Shown here piece after piece: positions 20,895 to 29,731 of a stretch of 64,000 nucleotides of DNA. A program made the translations under genes and the position numbers. The stretch is from Thiospirochaeta perfilievii (GTDB lineage: Bacteria; Spirochaetota; Spirochaetia; DSM-2461): NCBI RefSeq assembly GCF_008329945.1, contig NZ_CP035807.1, forward strand, positions 2,294,001-2,358,000, written 5' to 3'. Every line of letters begins with the position of its first letter. The first letter of the stretch is position 1. The notes below the pieces were generated by a model. It saw only the letters and a list, made by a program, of their open reading frames with translations, had not been told where the DNA came from and did no database searches.

Positions 20895-22319
20895 ATGGAC
20901 AAAAAAATAGAAAAAGTTCTAGAGATCTTTAAAAAGATAAACAGTATTCCAAGAAAATCTAAGAATGAAGAGGCTATCTCTAACTGGCTAGTAGAGTGGG
21001 CAAAGAGTAACAGCTTTAAGGTTGTTAGGGATGATTTTTTAGATGTTTTAATAACAGTCCCGGCAAGTAAGGGGTATGAGGATAGACCCACAATAGTATT
21101 CCAGGGACATATGGATATGGTCTGTGAAAAAATACCAGAGTCTAACCATGATTTTTCAAAAGATCCAATAGAAATGTATATAGATGGGGACTGGTTAAAG
21201 GCTAGGGAGACATCTCTAGGTGCGGATAACGGTATAGCCCTTGCACTAGCAATAGCCATTGCTGAGGATAAGGATGTAAAACACCCAGAGTTAGAACTTC
21301 TTTTTACAGTTGATGAAGAGACTGGATTAACAGGAGCTGTAAATTTAAAGGCTAACTGGGTACAGGGTAAAAAACTTATAAACATTGATTCTGAGGATGA
21401 AGGGGTATTTACTATTGGTTGTGCCGGAGGACGAGATGCTAAAATAGAACTCTCCTCTCCACTGGTTGAAAATTATAAATACGACACATCTTTAATTGTT
21501 GAAGTTGGGGGATTAAGTGGGGGGCACTCCGGGGTTGATATTCACCTAGAGAAGGCAAATTCAAATATTCTGTTAACTAGACTTTTAAAGGAGATATCCT
21601 ATAAAGGTATAGGTTTTAAACTAGCTGAATTAAATGGAGGAAGTGCTCATAACGCAATATCAAGGTCTAGTAGGGCACATATTGCTATAAACAGTTGTGA
21701 TATTGTTACAATTAAAGAGATCTTAAACAGTAAATTAAAACTAATGAAAAGTGAATTTATTGTTACTGACCCAAATATGAAGTTAAGTATAACCGAGTCT
21801 ACAAAACTGGAAAAAGTTAGGGATAAAAAAGTTCTAGATCTAATTTTAGCACTACCACATGGAGTTATGTATAACTCATCACAAATGGAGGGTATTGTAG
21901 AGACATCTTGTAACTTAGCTGTTATCTCAACCGCTGAAAACTGCTTTAAAATTTTAATGAGCCAAAGAAGCTCTGTAATGTCCAGATTAGATGAGATCTG
22001 TAACAAAATAGATTCAGTAGTTAAACTTTCAAGTGGAGGTGTAGAGTTTGGGGGAGGTTACCCTGCATGGCAACCTGATTTTAAATCTACGATATTAAAA
22101 GAGTTAAAGGATTGTTATATTAACATTTTTAATAAAGAACCAAAAATTGAAGTTATCCATGCTGGTTTAGAGTGTGGTGTTATAGGTGCTAAATATCCAG
22201 GTATGGAGATGATCTCTATTGGTCCAACAATTAAACATCCTCATAGTCCAGATGAAAAACTACATATTCCTTCAATAGGAGATATTTGGTTATTATTAGT
22301 TAGGTATTTATCTATTTAA
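20895..22319 (+). CDS. pepD: Xaa-His dipeptidase / cytosol non-specific dipeptidase (M20C)
   Basis: This 474-residue zinc metallopeptidase of the PepD (aminoacyl-histidine dipeptidase) family hydrolyses dipeptides in the cytoplasm. Metal and catalytic motifs are visible: FQGHMDMVCEK, the LGADNGIALA strand with the bridging Asp, DEETGLTGA with the catalytic Glu, and a C-terminal GLECG...IGPTIKHPHSPDE segment carrying the last metal His. Full family length. A strong SD (AAGAGGTGAT) precedes the ATG. It is divergent from nagA across a 105-bp gap. Confidence 0.93.
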   Translation: MDKKIEKVLEIFKKINSIPRKSKNEEAISNWLVEWAKSNSFKVVRDDFLDVLITVPASKGYEDRPTIVFQGHMDMVCEKIPESNHDFSKDPIEMYIDGDWLKARETSLGADNGIALALAIAIAEDKDVKHPELELLFTVDEETGLTGAVNLKANWVQGKKLINIDSEDEGVFTIGCAGGRDAKIELSSPLVENYKYDTSLIVEVGGLSGGHSGVDIHLEKANSNILLTRLLKEISYKGIGFKLAELNGGSAHNAISRSSRAHIAINSCDIVTIKEILNSKLKLMKSEFIVTDPNMKLSITESTKLEKVRDKKVLDLILALPHGVMYNSSQMEGIVETSCNLAVISTAENCFKILMSQRSSVMSRLDEICNKIDSVVKLSSGGVEFGGGYPAWQPDFKSTILKELKDCYINIFNKEPKIEVIHAGLECGVIGAKYPGMEMISIGPTIKHPHSPDEKLHIPSIGDIWLLLVRYLSI

Positions 22320-22324
22320 TTTAT

Positions 22325-22346
22325 ATTTACCCTTAACAGGGTAAAT
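22325..22346 (+). other. Short perfect hairpin after pepD
   Basis: ATTTACCC and GGGTAAAT form a perfect 8-bp stem with a 6-nt loop, beginning 5 bp after the pepD stop. No T run follows, so it may be an mRNA 3'-end stabiliser or a weak terminator rather than a classical intrinsic one. Confidence 0.5.
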
Positions 22347-22369
22347 GTAGCTTTGTGATAAAAAATCAA

Positions 22370-22398
22370 TTGTTTTAATACCTTTTAGGGTGTAGTAT
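22370..22398 (+). promoter_or_regulatory. Probable promoter of the chemotaxis receptor gene
   Basis: TTGTTT, a 17-bp spacer and TAGTAT, followed by an AGGAGG Shine-Dalgarno at 22413-22418 and the ATG at 22424. I saw no sigma-28 consensus. Confidence 0.45.
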
Positions 22399-22423
22399 CG
22401 AGGTGTCTGTTTAGGAGGTTTTT

Positions 22424-24271
22424 ATGAAAATTCGAAGTCAGATGCTAACTAGTATGCTCGCAATAATCTTTATTTTTATTGTCTCAATTATTGTAAATGT
22501 TAAGAACTCCAATGATCTACAAGCTCTTGCAAAAACATCCTCCATATCCTACGAATTATCAAATGCATTTTTAAATTTATATAATAATAGTTTAACTTTT
22601 AAGGTTGAGCAAAAAGCTGTAGAGCTTCATTATGAAAGTTTTACCAGTGGTAAAAAAAAGTTTGAAACTGTTTTAGATAAATTTAACAACGCCCCAGGAA
22701 AGAGACTCTTGAATATAGAGTTTCAGGAAAGGTGGGATAATATTAATAAGTTATGGAATCATACAGAGAAGAGTCTAGATACAATAATTAACGCCTTAGA
22801 TGGTATGGATAATAAACCTATAGCCTTTCTTTTTGATACCCGTTCATTTAATGAGATAATGTCTGATACATCTTTATTTTTAAAAAGTGAGAAGTACCGT
22901 TCTGACTATACCAGTGTTCGTGCAATAGATACAGCTCTTGTCTCTATGGGTTCCACATCGGATATACTTACTACAGCCCTTCAACATACAAGGGATAATC
23001 TTGGTGCTGTTGTGGAAGAGAAGGAGAAAATAAACGGTTATATAGTTCTTATATCAACACTTATTTCAACACTTTTTGCCCTACTGTTTGCTGGGGTTTT
23101 TAGTAGAAGCATCTCAAATAAGATCGGAAAGTTAAAAAAAATCCTGCACCAGATCTCAACTAAAAATTTAGCAGTTGAAATTGATTTAAACTCCAAGGAC
23201 GAGTTTAACGAGCTAGGGCAATATACAAAAGAGTTAATAATTTCTCTACAGGGATTTATTAAAACCGCAGGGGACTCTGTAGATAAGGTAATGGAGAGTA
23301 AAGATGTAATAAATGACGGAACAAGGGAGTCTGCTAAATCATTAAACAGCATTAATAACAGTATTAATGAAATTACCTCCAGGTTTTCAACATTGGATAA
23401 AAATATTGAAACTTCATCCCTAGATATATCTAATATGGATGATGAAGTTGTTAAAATAGTAAACAACATAAATGCTCAATCAGAAGCCGTTGCTTCAAGT
23501 TCTTCTGCAATTGAGGAGATGACTGCATCTGTAAGCCAAATAGCAAACCTAACCTCAAAAAAACAGGAGAGTACAAATGGTTTATTAAAAGTTGTGGCAA
23601 CTGGTGGAGTCTCTGTTGAAAATACCTTAGAGAATATCCAGAAAGTAAATAGCGAGATTGACCTTGTTAAAGGTTTGGTTGAGGTTATTAAAAATGTAGC
23701 AGATCAGACTAATATTTTGTCTATGAATGCCGCTATAGAGAGTGCTCATGCAGGAGATGCAGGTAAGGGATTCTCTGTTGTTGCAGATGAAATTCGATCC
23801 TTAGCAGAGTATACATCAAATAATGTAGAGGCTATAAACTCTGCAATTAAATCAATATCATTAAAGATTGAGTCTTCATTAAAAGCAAGTGAAGAGAGTT
23901 CCGTGGTTTTTGAGCAGATAAACAGGGATGTTAATGACTTCTCATCTGCCATGGCAGAGATATCATCTTCAATAGAGGAGTTAGCTGCTGGAAATAGTGA
24001 GATTCTAAACTCAACAAATAGGGTGTCATCCTTAAATAGTGAAGTTTATGAAGGTGCAGGTAAAATTAAAGAGCAGTCTGGTATGATTGAGTCCTCTATG
24101 CACTCTATTCAGTCTGTATCTAGGGATGTAAATGAAACTATTCAAGGTATATCTAGGGGAACAAACTCAGTACTAGAGTCATTTTCCGGCATAAACGATA
24201 TCTCCGAAGAGAGTGGTGAACAGATTAAAGATCTATTTAAAAGGATGAATGAGTATAATCTAGAGAGTTAA
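22424..24271 (+). CDS. Methyl-accepting chemotaxis protein
   Basis: A 615-residue transmembrane chemoreceptor. TM1 spans about residues 9-26 and TM2 about 205-227, enclosing a mostly helical periplasmic sensor of ~178 residues with no recognisable ligand domain. A HAMP region follows (about 228-285). The long cytoplasmic coiled coil carries the highly conserved hairpin tip (DQTNILSMNAAIESAHAG, about residues 426-443, continuing into GKGFSVVADEIRSLAE) that contacts CheA and CheW. It would report an unknown stimulus to flagellar motility. Glu/Gln-rich methylation helices flank the tip. The last 4 bp overlap the convergent membrane-protein gene. Confidence 0.95.
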   Translation: MKIRSQMLTSMLAIIFIFIVSIIVNVKNSNDLQALAKTSSISYELSNAFLNLYNNSLTFKVEQKAVELHYESFTSGKKKFETVLDKFNNAPGKRLLNIEFQERWDNINKLWNHTEKSLDTIINALDGMDNKPIAFLFDTRSFNEIMSDTSLFLKSEKYRSDYTSVRAIDTALVSMGSTSDILTTALQHTRDNLGAVVEEKEKINGYIVLISTLISTLFALLFAGVFSRSISNKIGKLKKILHQISTKNLAVEIDLNSKDEFNELGQYTKELIISLQGFIKTAGDSVDKVMESKDVINDGTRESAKSLNSINNSINEITSRFSTLDKNIETSSLDISNMDDEVVKIVNNINAQSEAVASSSSAIEEMTASVSQIANLTSKKQESTNGLLKVVATGGVSVENTLENIQKVNSEIDLVKGLVEVIKNVADQTNILSMNAAIESAHAGDAGKGFSVVADEIRSLAEYTSNNVEAINSAIKSISLKIESSLKASEESSVVFEQINRDVNDFSSAMAEISSSIEELAAGNSEILNSTNRVSSLNSEVYEGAGKIKEQSGMIESSMHSIQSVSRDVNETIQGISRGTNSVLESFSGINDISEESGEQIKDLFKRMNEYNLES

Positions 24272-25614
24272 GTTAGGGATACCACCCTTTTAATCCTCTT
24301 GCTATTTGCAATAACTTGATATTTTTTATTAATAACATTGCTAGATGTTTTAACCTTTACCTCTAAGTCTATTATATACTCCCTGTCTCCTTTAACTTCC
24401 ACAAGGGAGCCATCCTTAGGGATGTAACATTTTTCCACATCCCTATCCATTTTGTAGAATATTTTTCTAAGGTCAAACCTTATTATCTCCTTAATTCCAA
24501 AGAGCCTTGAATGGTTTTTATATAGCTTCTTTGTAGATATTTTTACATGTTTTTTATAGTGTATTAAATCAACTATTATATCTTGGGTAGGATCATCACT
24601 CTTTCTAGGAAATGTTACCTTCTCCATTGACCGGCCACACTTTCGTCTGTTTATTGGGCTTATTACTGTTTTTACCCTGTCTGCAAAAACTAAACTAACT
24701 CTTTTTATAAATATTGATTTAAAAATATCCTTAAAACGATCTTTTATAGAGTAGATTAACATGGCCCCGATAAAAAAATATAAACCATCACTACCTATAA
24801 GGTTTCTAAATATCAATGTTATAGAACCGGCTACAAGCATAGCTAAGGCTGCTGCTGAACCAAGAAAAATATGGCTTAAGCCCCTTTGGGTTTTAGAGTC
24901 CTCCATATTTATATACATTATGCTCTCAGCCCACTTTTTTAATAGGTGTTCCTTATATATAAACTTTGAGTTACTATTTTCATCAGCTTTTGTAACACTT
25001 TTATAACCCCTAGACTCTCTAAATTCCCTCTGTCTAATTATCTCTTCTAGGGCTATATCCTCAAAGAGTTTATCCATTAGGTATATTCTGTACAGCGTTT
25101 TTTCTATACGAATACTTATTCCCTCAATAGCCATGTTATATATATTTTTTAGCTCATTAGGTGCTTTTATTGATAGATGAACCAGATTTTCTAGAACACT
25201 GTTAAAGCTAACGATTCTTCTCTTTATTATCTCATCCCAATCCTTTGTTTTATTATAAAATAGGTTTGATTTTGTTATTTTTTTACATTGAAATTTAAAT
25301 GTATTTACTAAGGTTTTTAGTTCGTACTCAATCTCCTCTAAATTCTCAGCCCTTGGATCTATTTTTAGTAATCTAGCCAGTGGATTTAGAGGGTAATTTA
25401 GGTCGGCTAATTGTTCAAGACTTATATATGGGGCGTTGTATCTTGTATAAGTTGTAATCTCATTAAAAAAAGCTTCTGGGGAGTACCCTCCATTATTTAG
25501 GCTTTTAGGAATGTTAAATAGAATCTCAATATCATATATCTCACTCCTCTTGTCACTTTTTATGTCAAAATAGTTTGAAAACTCTATCTGTTTATTTCCA
25601 TGTTTCTTTATCAT
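24268..25614 (-). CDS. Unknown membrane protein with two central transmembrane segments
   Basis: I do not recognise this 448-residue protein. The N-terminal ~220 residues are charged and helical, including a GGYSPEAFFNE stretch. Two adjacent hydrophobic segments at about residues 245-290 (HIFLGSAAALAMLVAGSITL and LYFFIGAMLIYSI) would form a membrane hairpin. The C-terminal ~150 residues are basic (pI clearly high by eye) with predicted strands. It starts inside the last codons of the aminotransferase gene (ATGA overlap), so the two are one operon with coupled translation. A functional link to the aminotransferase is not evident from sequence. Confidence 0.75.
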   Translation of the reverse strand: MIKKHGNKQIEFSNYFDIKSDKRSEIYDIEILFNIPKSLNNGGYSPEAFFNEITTYTRYNAPYISLEQLADLNYPLNPLARLLKIDPRAENLEEIEYELKTLVNTFKFQCKKITKSNLFYNKTKDWDEIIKRRIVSFNSVLENLVHLSIKAPNELKNIYNMAIEGISIRIEKTLYRIYLMDKLFEDIALEEIIRQREFRESRGYKSVTKADENSNSKFIYKEHLLKKWAESIMYINMEDSKTQRGLSHIFLGSAAALAMLVAGSITLIFRNLIGSDGLYFFIGAMLIYSIKDRFKDIFKSIFIKRVSLVFADRVKTVISPINRRKCGRSMEKVTFPRKSDDPTQDIIVDLIHYKKHVKISTKKLYKNHSRLFGIKEIIRFDLRKIFYKMDRDVEKCYIPKDGSLVEVKGDREYIIDLEVKVKTSSNVINKKYQVIANSKRIKRVVSLT

Positions 25615-26357
25615 AAATTGAAATAATCCTTTGCTATTGTTAAGTCGATATTTTGTTTATTTATATAACCTTTTTGAAGTTTAGAGACAGTGGGGTTAGC
25701 TATATTGAACTGGATATTTTCACAGCTCCTTATTGGTAAAATCCCTGGAGATGTCCCTGTAATTATTAAGCTATCAAACTCTTTTAGGCTATTTTTTGTA
25801 ATAACTCTCTCAATAACAGGGATTCCCTCTTCTCTGCATACTAAAAAAATCATCTCCCTAGTTATTCCTTGTAAAGAGCTGCTAAGTGGAGAGGTTATTA
25901 CCCTGCCGTCCTTATCTATACATAAAAAGTTAGAACGACTACCTTCGGTTATCCCACCAATTTTATTCTCTAAGAGTATGTCATAAAAGCCATTTTCACT
26001 ACATATTTTATCGGATATACTACGTAATTCTAAATTTTCCCGTTTAATTAGTGGAGTATCTCTTTCTAAATCGACTATACCCAATGTTCCACCTTTAATG
26101 TAGGAATCTTTGTTAGGAGTTCTGGATTGAACTAGATCAATTGTAAAAATACTACTCTCTAAATTAAAAGTTATTTTAATATTCTTACCCTTTGATTCTG
26201 GTAGTTTCGATAAAATAAGGGGTTTTACAATGTCTAACATCTTTTCATAATCAAGTTGTATATAGTTATTTATTGATCTATGTAATCTCTCCATATGTTG
26301 GAAAAAGAATATTGGGAGATTATCCATTGTAGCCATAACTTCATAAATATTAATCAT
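25611..26357 (-). CDS. Class IV (branched-chain/aminodeoxychorismate lyase-type) PLP aminotransferase
   Basis: A 248-residue fold-type IV PLP enzyme related to IlvE, PabC and D-amino acid transaminase. Conserved features are GGITEGSRSNFLCI (the EG..N PLP-ring motif), a SLQGITREMI helix cap and an ITGTSPGILPIRS loop binding the cofactor phosphate. Lys105, 33 residues before the motif Glu, is placed like the Schiff-base Lys of the family. It is shorter than IlvE (about 305) and the N-terminal domain is abbreviated and divergent, so the substrate cannot be assigned. The ATG has no Shine-Dalgarno and lies 5 nt from a -10-like TAGAAT. Confidence 0.8.
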   Translation of the reverse strand: MINIYEVMATMDNLPIFFFQHMERLHRSINNYIQLDYEKMLDIVKPLILSKLPESKGKNIKITFNLESSIFTIDLVQSRTPNKDSYIKGGTLGIVDLERDTPLIKRENLELRSISDKICSENGFYDILLENKIGGITEGSRSNFLCIDKDGRVITSPLSSSLQGITREMIFLVCREEGIPVIERVITKNSLKEFDSLIITGTSPGILPIRSCENIQFNIANPTVSKLQKGYINKQNIDLTIAKDYFNL

Positions 26358-26399
26358 ACTTTATTCTAGATTAAATATGATGTAATATAAAGTATGATT
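26352..26399. promoter_or_regulatory. Divergent, symmetric promoter region with 13-bp inverted repeat
   Basis: AATCATACTTTAT (26352-26364) and its exact reverse complement (26387-26399) flank 22 bp. Each arm contains the ATG start of one of the two divergent genes and their second codon. -10-like hexamers TAGAAT (minus strand, 26363-26368) and TAATAT (plus strand, 26383-26388) each lie 5 nt before the respective ATG. Confidence 0.6.
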
Positions 26400-26786
26400 T
26401 ATAAAACAGAAATTAAAGTAAGACACTATGAGTGTGATGCCTATGGCCATGTAAATAACGCCAATTATCTAAACTATTTAGAGCATGCTAGATCCGAGTT
26501 CTTAAAACAAATAGGATTTGATTATGCCAGTTTTGTTGCAGAGGGTTACGGAGTATATGTTGTAAAGATTTCAATATCATATAAGAGTTCTGCACTACCT
26601 GAGGATGCACTAGATATTTTTACAAAGGTTACAGAGAGGAAAAAAGCTAGTGGAGTTTTTTATCAGGAGATTAAAAGAGGGGAAACGCTTATCTGTGTAG
26701 CAGAGGTTACATGGGCCTCTATTGGTAAAAGTGGTAGAATGGCTCCAATCCCAAAAGAGTGGGATGTCCCAGGTCTTAATGTATAG
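26394..26786 (+). CDS. Acyl-CoA thioesterase, 4-hydroxybenzoyl-CoA thioesterase (hotdog) family
   Basis: A 130-residue single hotdog-fold thioesterase that would hydrolyse acyl-CoA or acyl-ACP. The diagnostic D-x-Y-G-H-V-N-N-A-x-Y-L...E-x-AR motif is intact near residues 15-33 (DAYGHVNNANYL; LEHAR), with the catalytic Asp. Length is normal for YbgC/FadM-like members; the exact acyl substrate is open. No Shine-Dalgarno is present and the ATG lies 5 nt after TAATAT. The next ATG follows its stop codon directly, indicating an operon with the BrkB-family gene and probably the cyclase. Confidence 0.88.
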   Translation: MIYKTEIKVRHYECDAYGHVNNANYLNYLEHARSEFLKQIGFDYASFVAEGYGVYVVKISISYKSSALPEDALDIFTKVTERKKASGVFYQEIKRGETLICVAEVTWASIGKSGRMAPIPKEWDVPGLNV

Positions 26787-27986
26787 ATGAAGAAAATTTT
26801 TGAATTACTTAGAAGCTTAATAATTAAGTTTTTTGATGATAGTTGTTTAGTTAGGGCTTCAGGTCTGGCCTATAGTACTCTTTTAGCTATGGTTCCCTTT
26901 ATTACAATTATCTATGCCTTTGGTGGTTTTGATACTCTAGGTAGAAGCATAGAAACTGTCCTTCTTAAGGCTATTATACCCACCCAACACCAGGCTATAA
27001 GCCAGGCATTAGATGGTTTTACAAGGAATTCCCTTGCAACAGGAACCCTAGGAATGTTCTTTTTTCTTCTAACCTCTATCTTTCTAATAAATACTATAGC
27101 TAGAAATGTTGATTCAATTTGGGGTATTACTTCAACTGTTAACTTTTTTAGGCGTTACGCCACTTATACCGCAATTCTAGTTTTTGGAAGTCTACTTCTT
27201 GGTATAAGTACATCTATCTCCGGTACCATAGAGAACTATGTTCTCTCAGTAGGTATTAAGGAGATGAGTAGTTATAATGAGTTTTTAAAATTAATACTTC
27301 CATTTGTTTTAACCCTTTTTATATTTTTTATTATGTTAATAGTTATACCCTCTGGAAAGGTTAAGTTTAAGTCAGCAGCAATAGGGGCGCTAACTTCAGC
27401 AGTACTATTTGAAATTGTAAAAAAAATATTTACTTATTGGGTTTTAAACTCGGTTAGAAACTCTTTAATTTATGGTTCTGTAGCCATTATTCCAATATTC
27501 TTAGTAGGGCTCTACCTTTTTTGGTTAATTGTATTAATTGGTGTTGAAATATCATTTTTAATACAAAATCAAGATAGTCCATTAAGGGGTAATATATTAG
27601 AACTTAATATGGAGGAGCGGATAGTTCTAGGATTAGATCTCTTTTTAGTAATTGCCAAATCCTATACTTGTAAGGGGGGTGGGGGTGTTACACTTAAAGA
27701 TTTAGAGAAATCAACCTCCCTCTCATACAATATTGTAAATCCATTTATAGCCAACTTTTTAAAGAACGGGTTAATACTAAAAATACATAGTAATAAGGGT
27801 GGATTTATTCCCTCTAGATCCCTAGACCAGATCTCCTTATCTGACATTGTTTCTGCAATATACGGAGGTAAGTCTAATGTTAATGCAGTGGATTCTATCT
27901 CCTTGGAAAATGGGAAGAAGTTCAGTCTTGGGGGTTATGATTCACTAAGTAAAGAGTCCCTATTATCACTAATAAGAGGAGAATAA
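26787..27986 (+). CDS. YihY/BrkB-family inner-membrane protein with C-terminal winged-helix-like extension
   Basis: A 399-residue member of the YihY/BrkB family (old name RNase BN; the nuclease assignment is not valid for this family). The first ~260 residues hold about six hydrophobic helices and the family signature ASGLAYSTLLAMVPFITIIYA near residues 24-44. After residue ~270 a soluble tail of ~130 residues looks like a winged-helix DNA-binding or MarR-like fold (LKDLEKSTSLSYNIVNPFIANFL...), as also found in longer family members. The function of the family is unsettled. The gene begins directly at the thioesterase stop, and the cyclase ATG comes 5 bp after its own stop. Confidence 0.88.
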   Translation: MKKIFELLRSLIIKFFDDSCLVRASGLAYSTLLAMVPFITIIYAFGGFDTLGRSIETVLLKAIIPTQHQAISQALDGFTRNSLATGTLGMFFFLLTSIFLINTIARNVDSIWGITSTVNFFRRYATYTAILVFGSLLLGISTSISGTIENYVLSVGIKEMSSYNEFLKLILPFVLTLFIFFIMLIVIPSGKVKFKSAAIGALTSAVLFEIVKKIFTYWVLNSVRNSLIYGSVAIIPIFLVGLYLFWLIVLIGVEISFLIQNQDSPLRGNILELNMEERIVLGLDLFLVIAKSYTCKGGGGVTLKDLEKSTSLSYNIVNPFIANFLKNGLILKIHSNKGGFIPSRSLDQISLSDIVSAIYGGKSNVNAVDSISLENGKKFSLGGYDSLSKESLLSLIRGE

Positions 27987-27991
27987 AAAAA

Positions 27992-29731
27992 ATGAAAGTT
28001 CCTAGGTATCACTCTATATCCTTTCTAATTCTACCATTTATAATCTACTTAGCCTTAAATTTTTCCCTTGTAGGTACAGTCTTTTTAAAGGAGATTATCA
28101 CCTATACATCTATTGTTATTCCTAACTTAGAGTTAGAAGAACCTAATTTACAGTTAACAAAAGAGGATCTTATTAAACAAAGGTATGCTAAAGATTTCTC
28201 AGTAACCCTTGTGGTTATAGGTTTTAGTGTAGCCCTTTTTAATCTCCCTTTTAAAATTTTCTTCTTTAAAAAGAGACGAAAAAAACAACCTAAACCCTTG
28301 GAGAGTAGATATACAAAGTTATTAATAAACTTCTCCCCAGAGATAATTACAACTATTGTTCTCTTGGGAACTATCTACATTCACTACTCTATATTTCATA
28401 CTTTTAAGCAAGCCCCAGATAATAATTTTTTTAGTGGGGCTATGAATAATATATTTATAGTATCCGTATTTACCTCAACCCTTGTTGTTATTTTAGTATA
28501 CTTTGGACAGAAGTTTAGGGTTCAGACAAAGTATATTCAACATGTTTTTTCTAAGGAGAGGTTAACAGAAAAACCGACTGGTTTTAATTTCCCTGGTTTA
28601 AGGGGGCGGTTTTTTATAACTACAATTTTTATAACCTTTATCCCCCTAATAATTGTTATGTTTTATGTTATATCAAGCTTTAAAACCGTAAGCTCTATCT
28701 CTGCTCTTTCCAATGTAGAGTTTAATTTTTTGTTTAAGGATTGGATAGAGTTAATATCTATGTTTACCCAGGAAGACCCTAAAAGTTTAATTTTAACTGC
28801 CTTAGATGGTGGTCCAGCCCCATATATTGATACCTTTGGTGTCTTTCAGCTCTTTTTAGGTATAATTCCAGGGCTGTTTTTCTCTCTAATTTATATTTTT
28901 AAAATAGTTAGCTGGAGTAATTACTCAATACTTAAACCAATTAATGAGCTTTTAGTCTCAATGAAAAGTGTCTCAAAGGGTAACCTTGACTCCTATACAA
29001 TTGTAAGATCTAGGGAGGAGACAGGGCAACTATCCTATGGATTTAATCAGATGCTTAATGGCTTAAAAGAGAGAGAGAGGATAAAATCCCTATTTGGTCA
29101 GTATCTCTCTGCAGAGATTTCAGAGGAGATTATAAAGGGTAATGTCGATCTTAATGGAAGTATGTATAAGGCTACAATACTCTTTGCAGATATTAGGGGA
29201 TTCACAACCCTATCCGAATCTATAACTCCCCATGAGACAATCAGCTTTTTAAATGAGTATTACAATGTAATTATTGATGTTATACAGAAGTATGGTGGAA
29301 TAATAGATAAATTTATGGGGGATGGTATTCTTGTGCTTTTTGGTGTTCCCATAACTTCAAAGGACCATGCGGATAGGGCTGTTAATGCCTCATTTGAGAT
29401 CCACGAGAAACTAAAGCAGTTTAATAAAGATAGGGAGTCTGCAGGTCTTTTTACTGTTAAAATTGGTATTGGTATTCATACTGGGGATGTAATTGCTGGA
29501 AATGTAGGGAATTCAAATAAACTTGAGTACACAGTAATTGGTGATACTGTTAATATCGCATCGAGAATAGAGAGTTTAACAAAGAAATTTGAAACGGAAC
29601 TTCTTATTGGTGAGAGTGTGTATGACAACCTCTCCCTTAATAATAAAAATAGGGAGAGGTTTCAAAAACTTGATGGGGTAATTTTAAGGGGTAAAAGAGT
29701 TAAGGTTAACCTATTAAAATTTATCCAGTAA
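27992..29731 (+). CDS. Membrane-bound class III adenylate/guanylate cyclase with HAMP domain
   Basis: A 579-residue class III nucleotidyl cyclase. About six hydrophobic segments (near 9-32, 68-92, 116-135, 153-172, 207-229, 282-305) are followed by a HAMP-like linker (about 306-360) and a catalytic domain (about 390-560). Metal-binding Asp400 (FADIRGF) and Asp444 (FMGDG) are present, as are the transition-state Asn521 and Arg525 (VNIASR). Lys440 and Thr514 occupy the base-selecting positions in the Lys/Thr pattern usual for bacterial adenylate cyclases, so cAMP is the likely product. A good SD (AGGAGAAT) overlaps the upstream gene end. The 3' end overlaps the convergent ABC permease by 11 bp. 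Confidence 0.92.
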   Translation: MKVPRYHSISFLILPFIIYLALNFSLVGTVFLKEIITYTSIVIPNLELEEPNLQLTKEDLIKQRYAKDFSVTLVVIGFSVALFNLPFKIFFFKKRRKKQPKPLESRYTKLLINFSPEIITTIVLLGTIYIHYSIFHTFKQAPDNNFFSGAMNNIFIVSVFTSTLVVILVYFGQKFRVQTKYIQHVFSKERLTEKPTGFNFPGLRGRFFITTIFITFIPLIIVMFYVISSFKTVSSISALSNVEFNFLFKDWIELISMFTQEDPKSLILTALDGGPAPYIDTFGVFQLFLGIIPGLFFSLIYIFKIVSWSNYSILKPINELLVSMKSVSKGNLDSYTIVRSREETGQLSYGFNQMLNGLKERERIKSLFGQYLSAEISEEIIKGNVDLNGSMYKATILFADIRGFTTLSESITPHETISFLNEYYNVIIDVIQKYGGIIDKFMGDGILVLFGVPITSKDHADRAVNASFEIHEKLKQFNKDRESAGLFTVKIGIGIHTGDVIAGNVGNSNKLEYTVIGDTVNIASRIESLTKKFETELLIGESVYDNLSLNNKNRERFQKLDGVILRGKRVKVNLLKFIQ

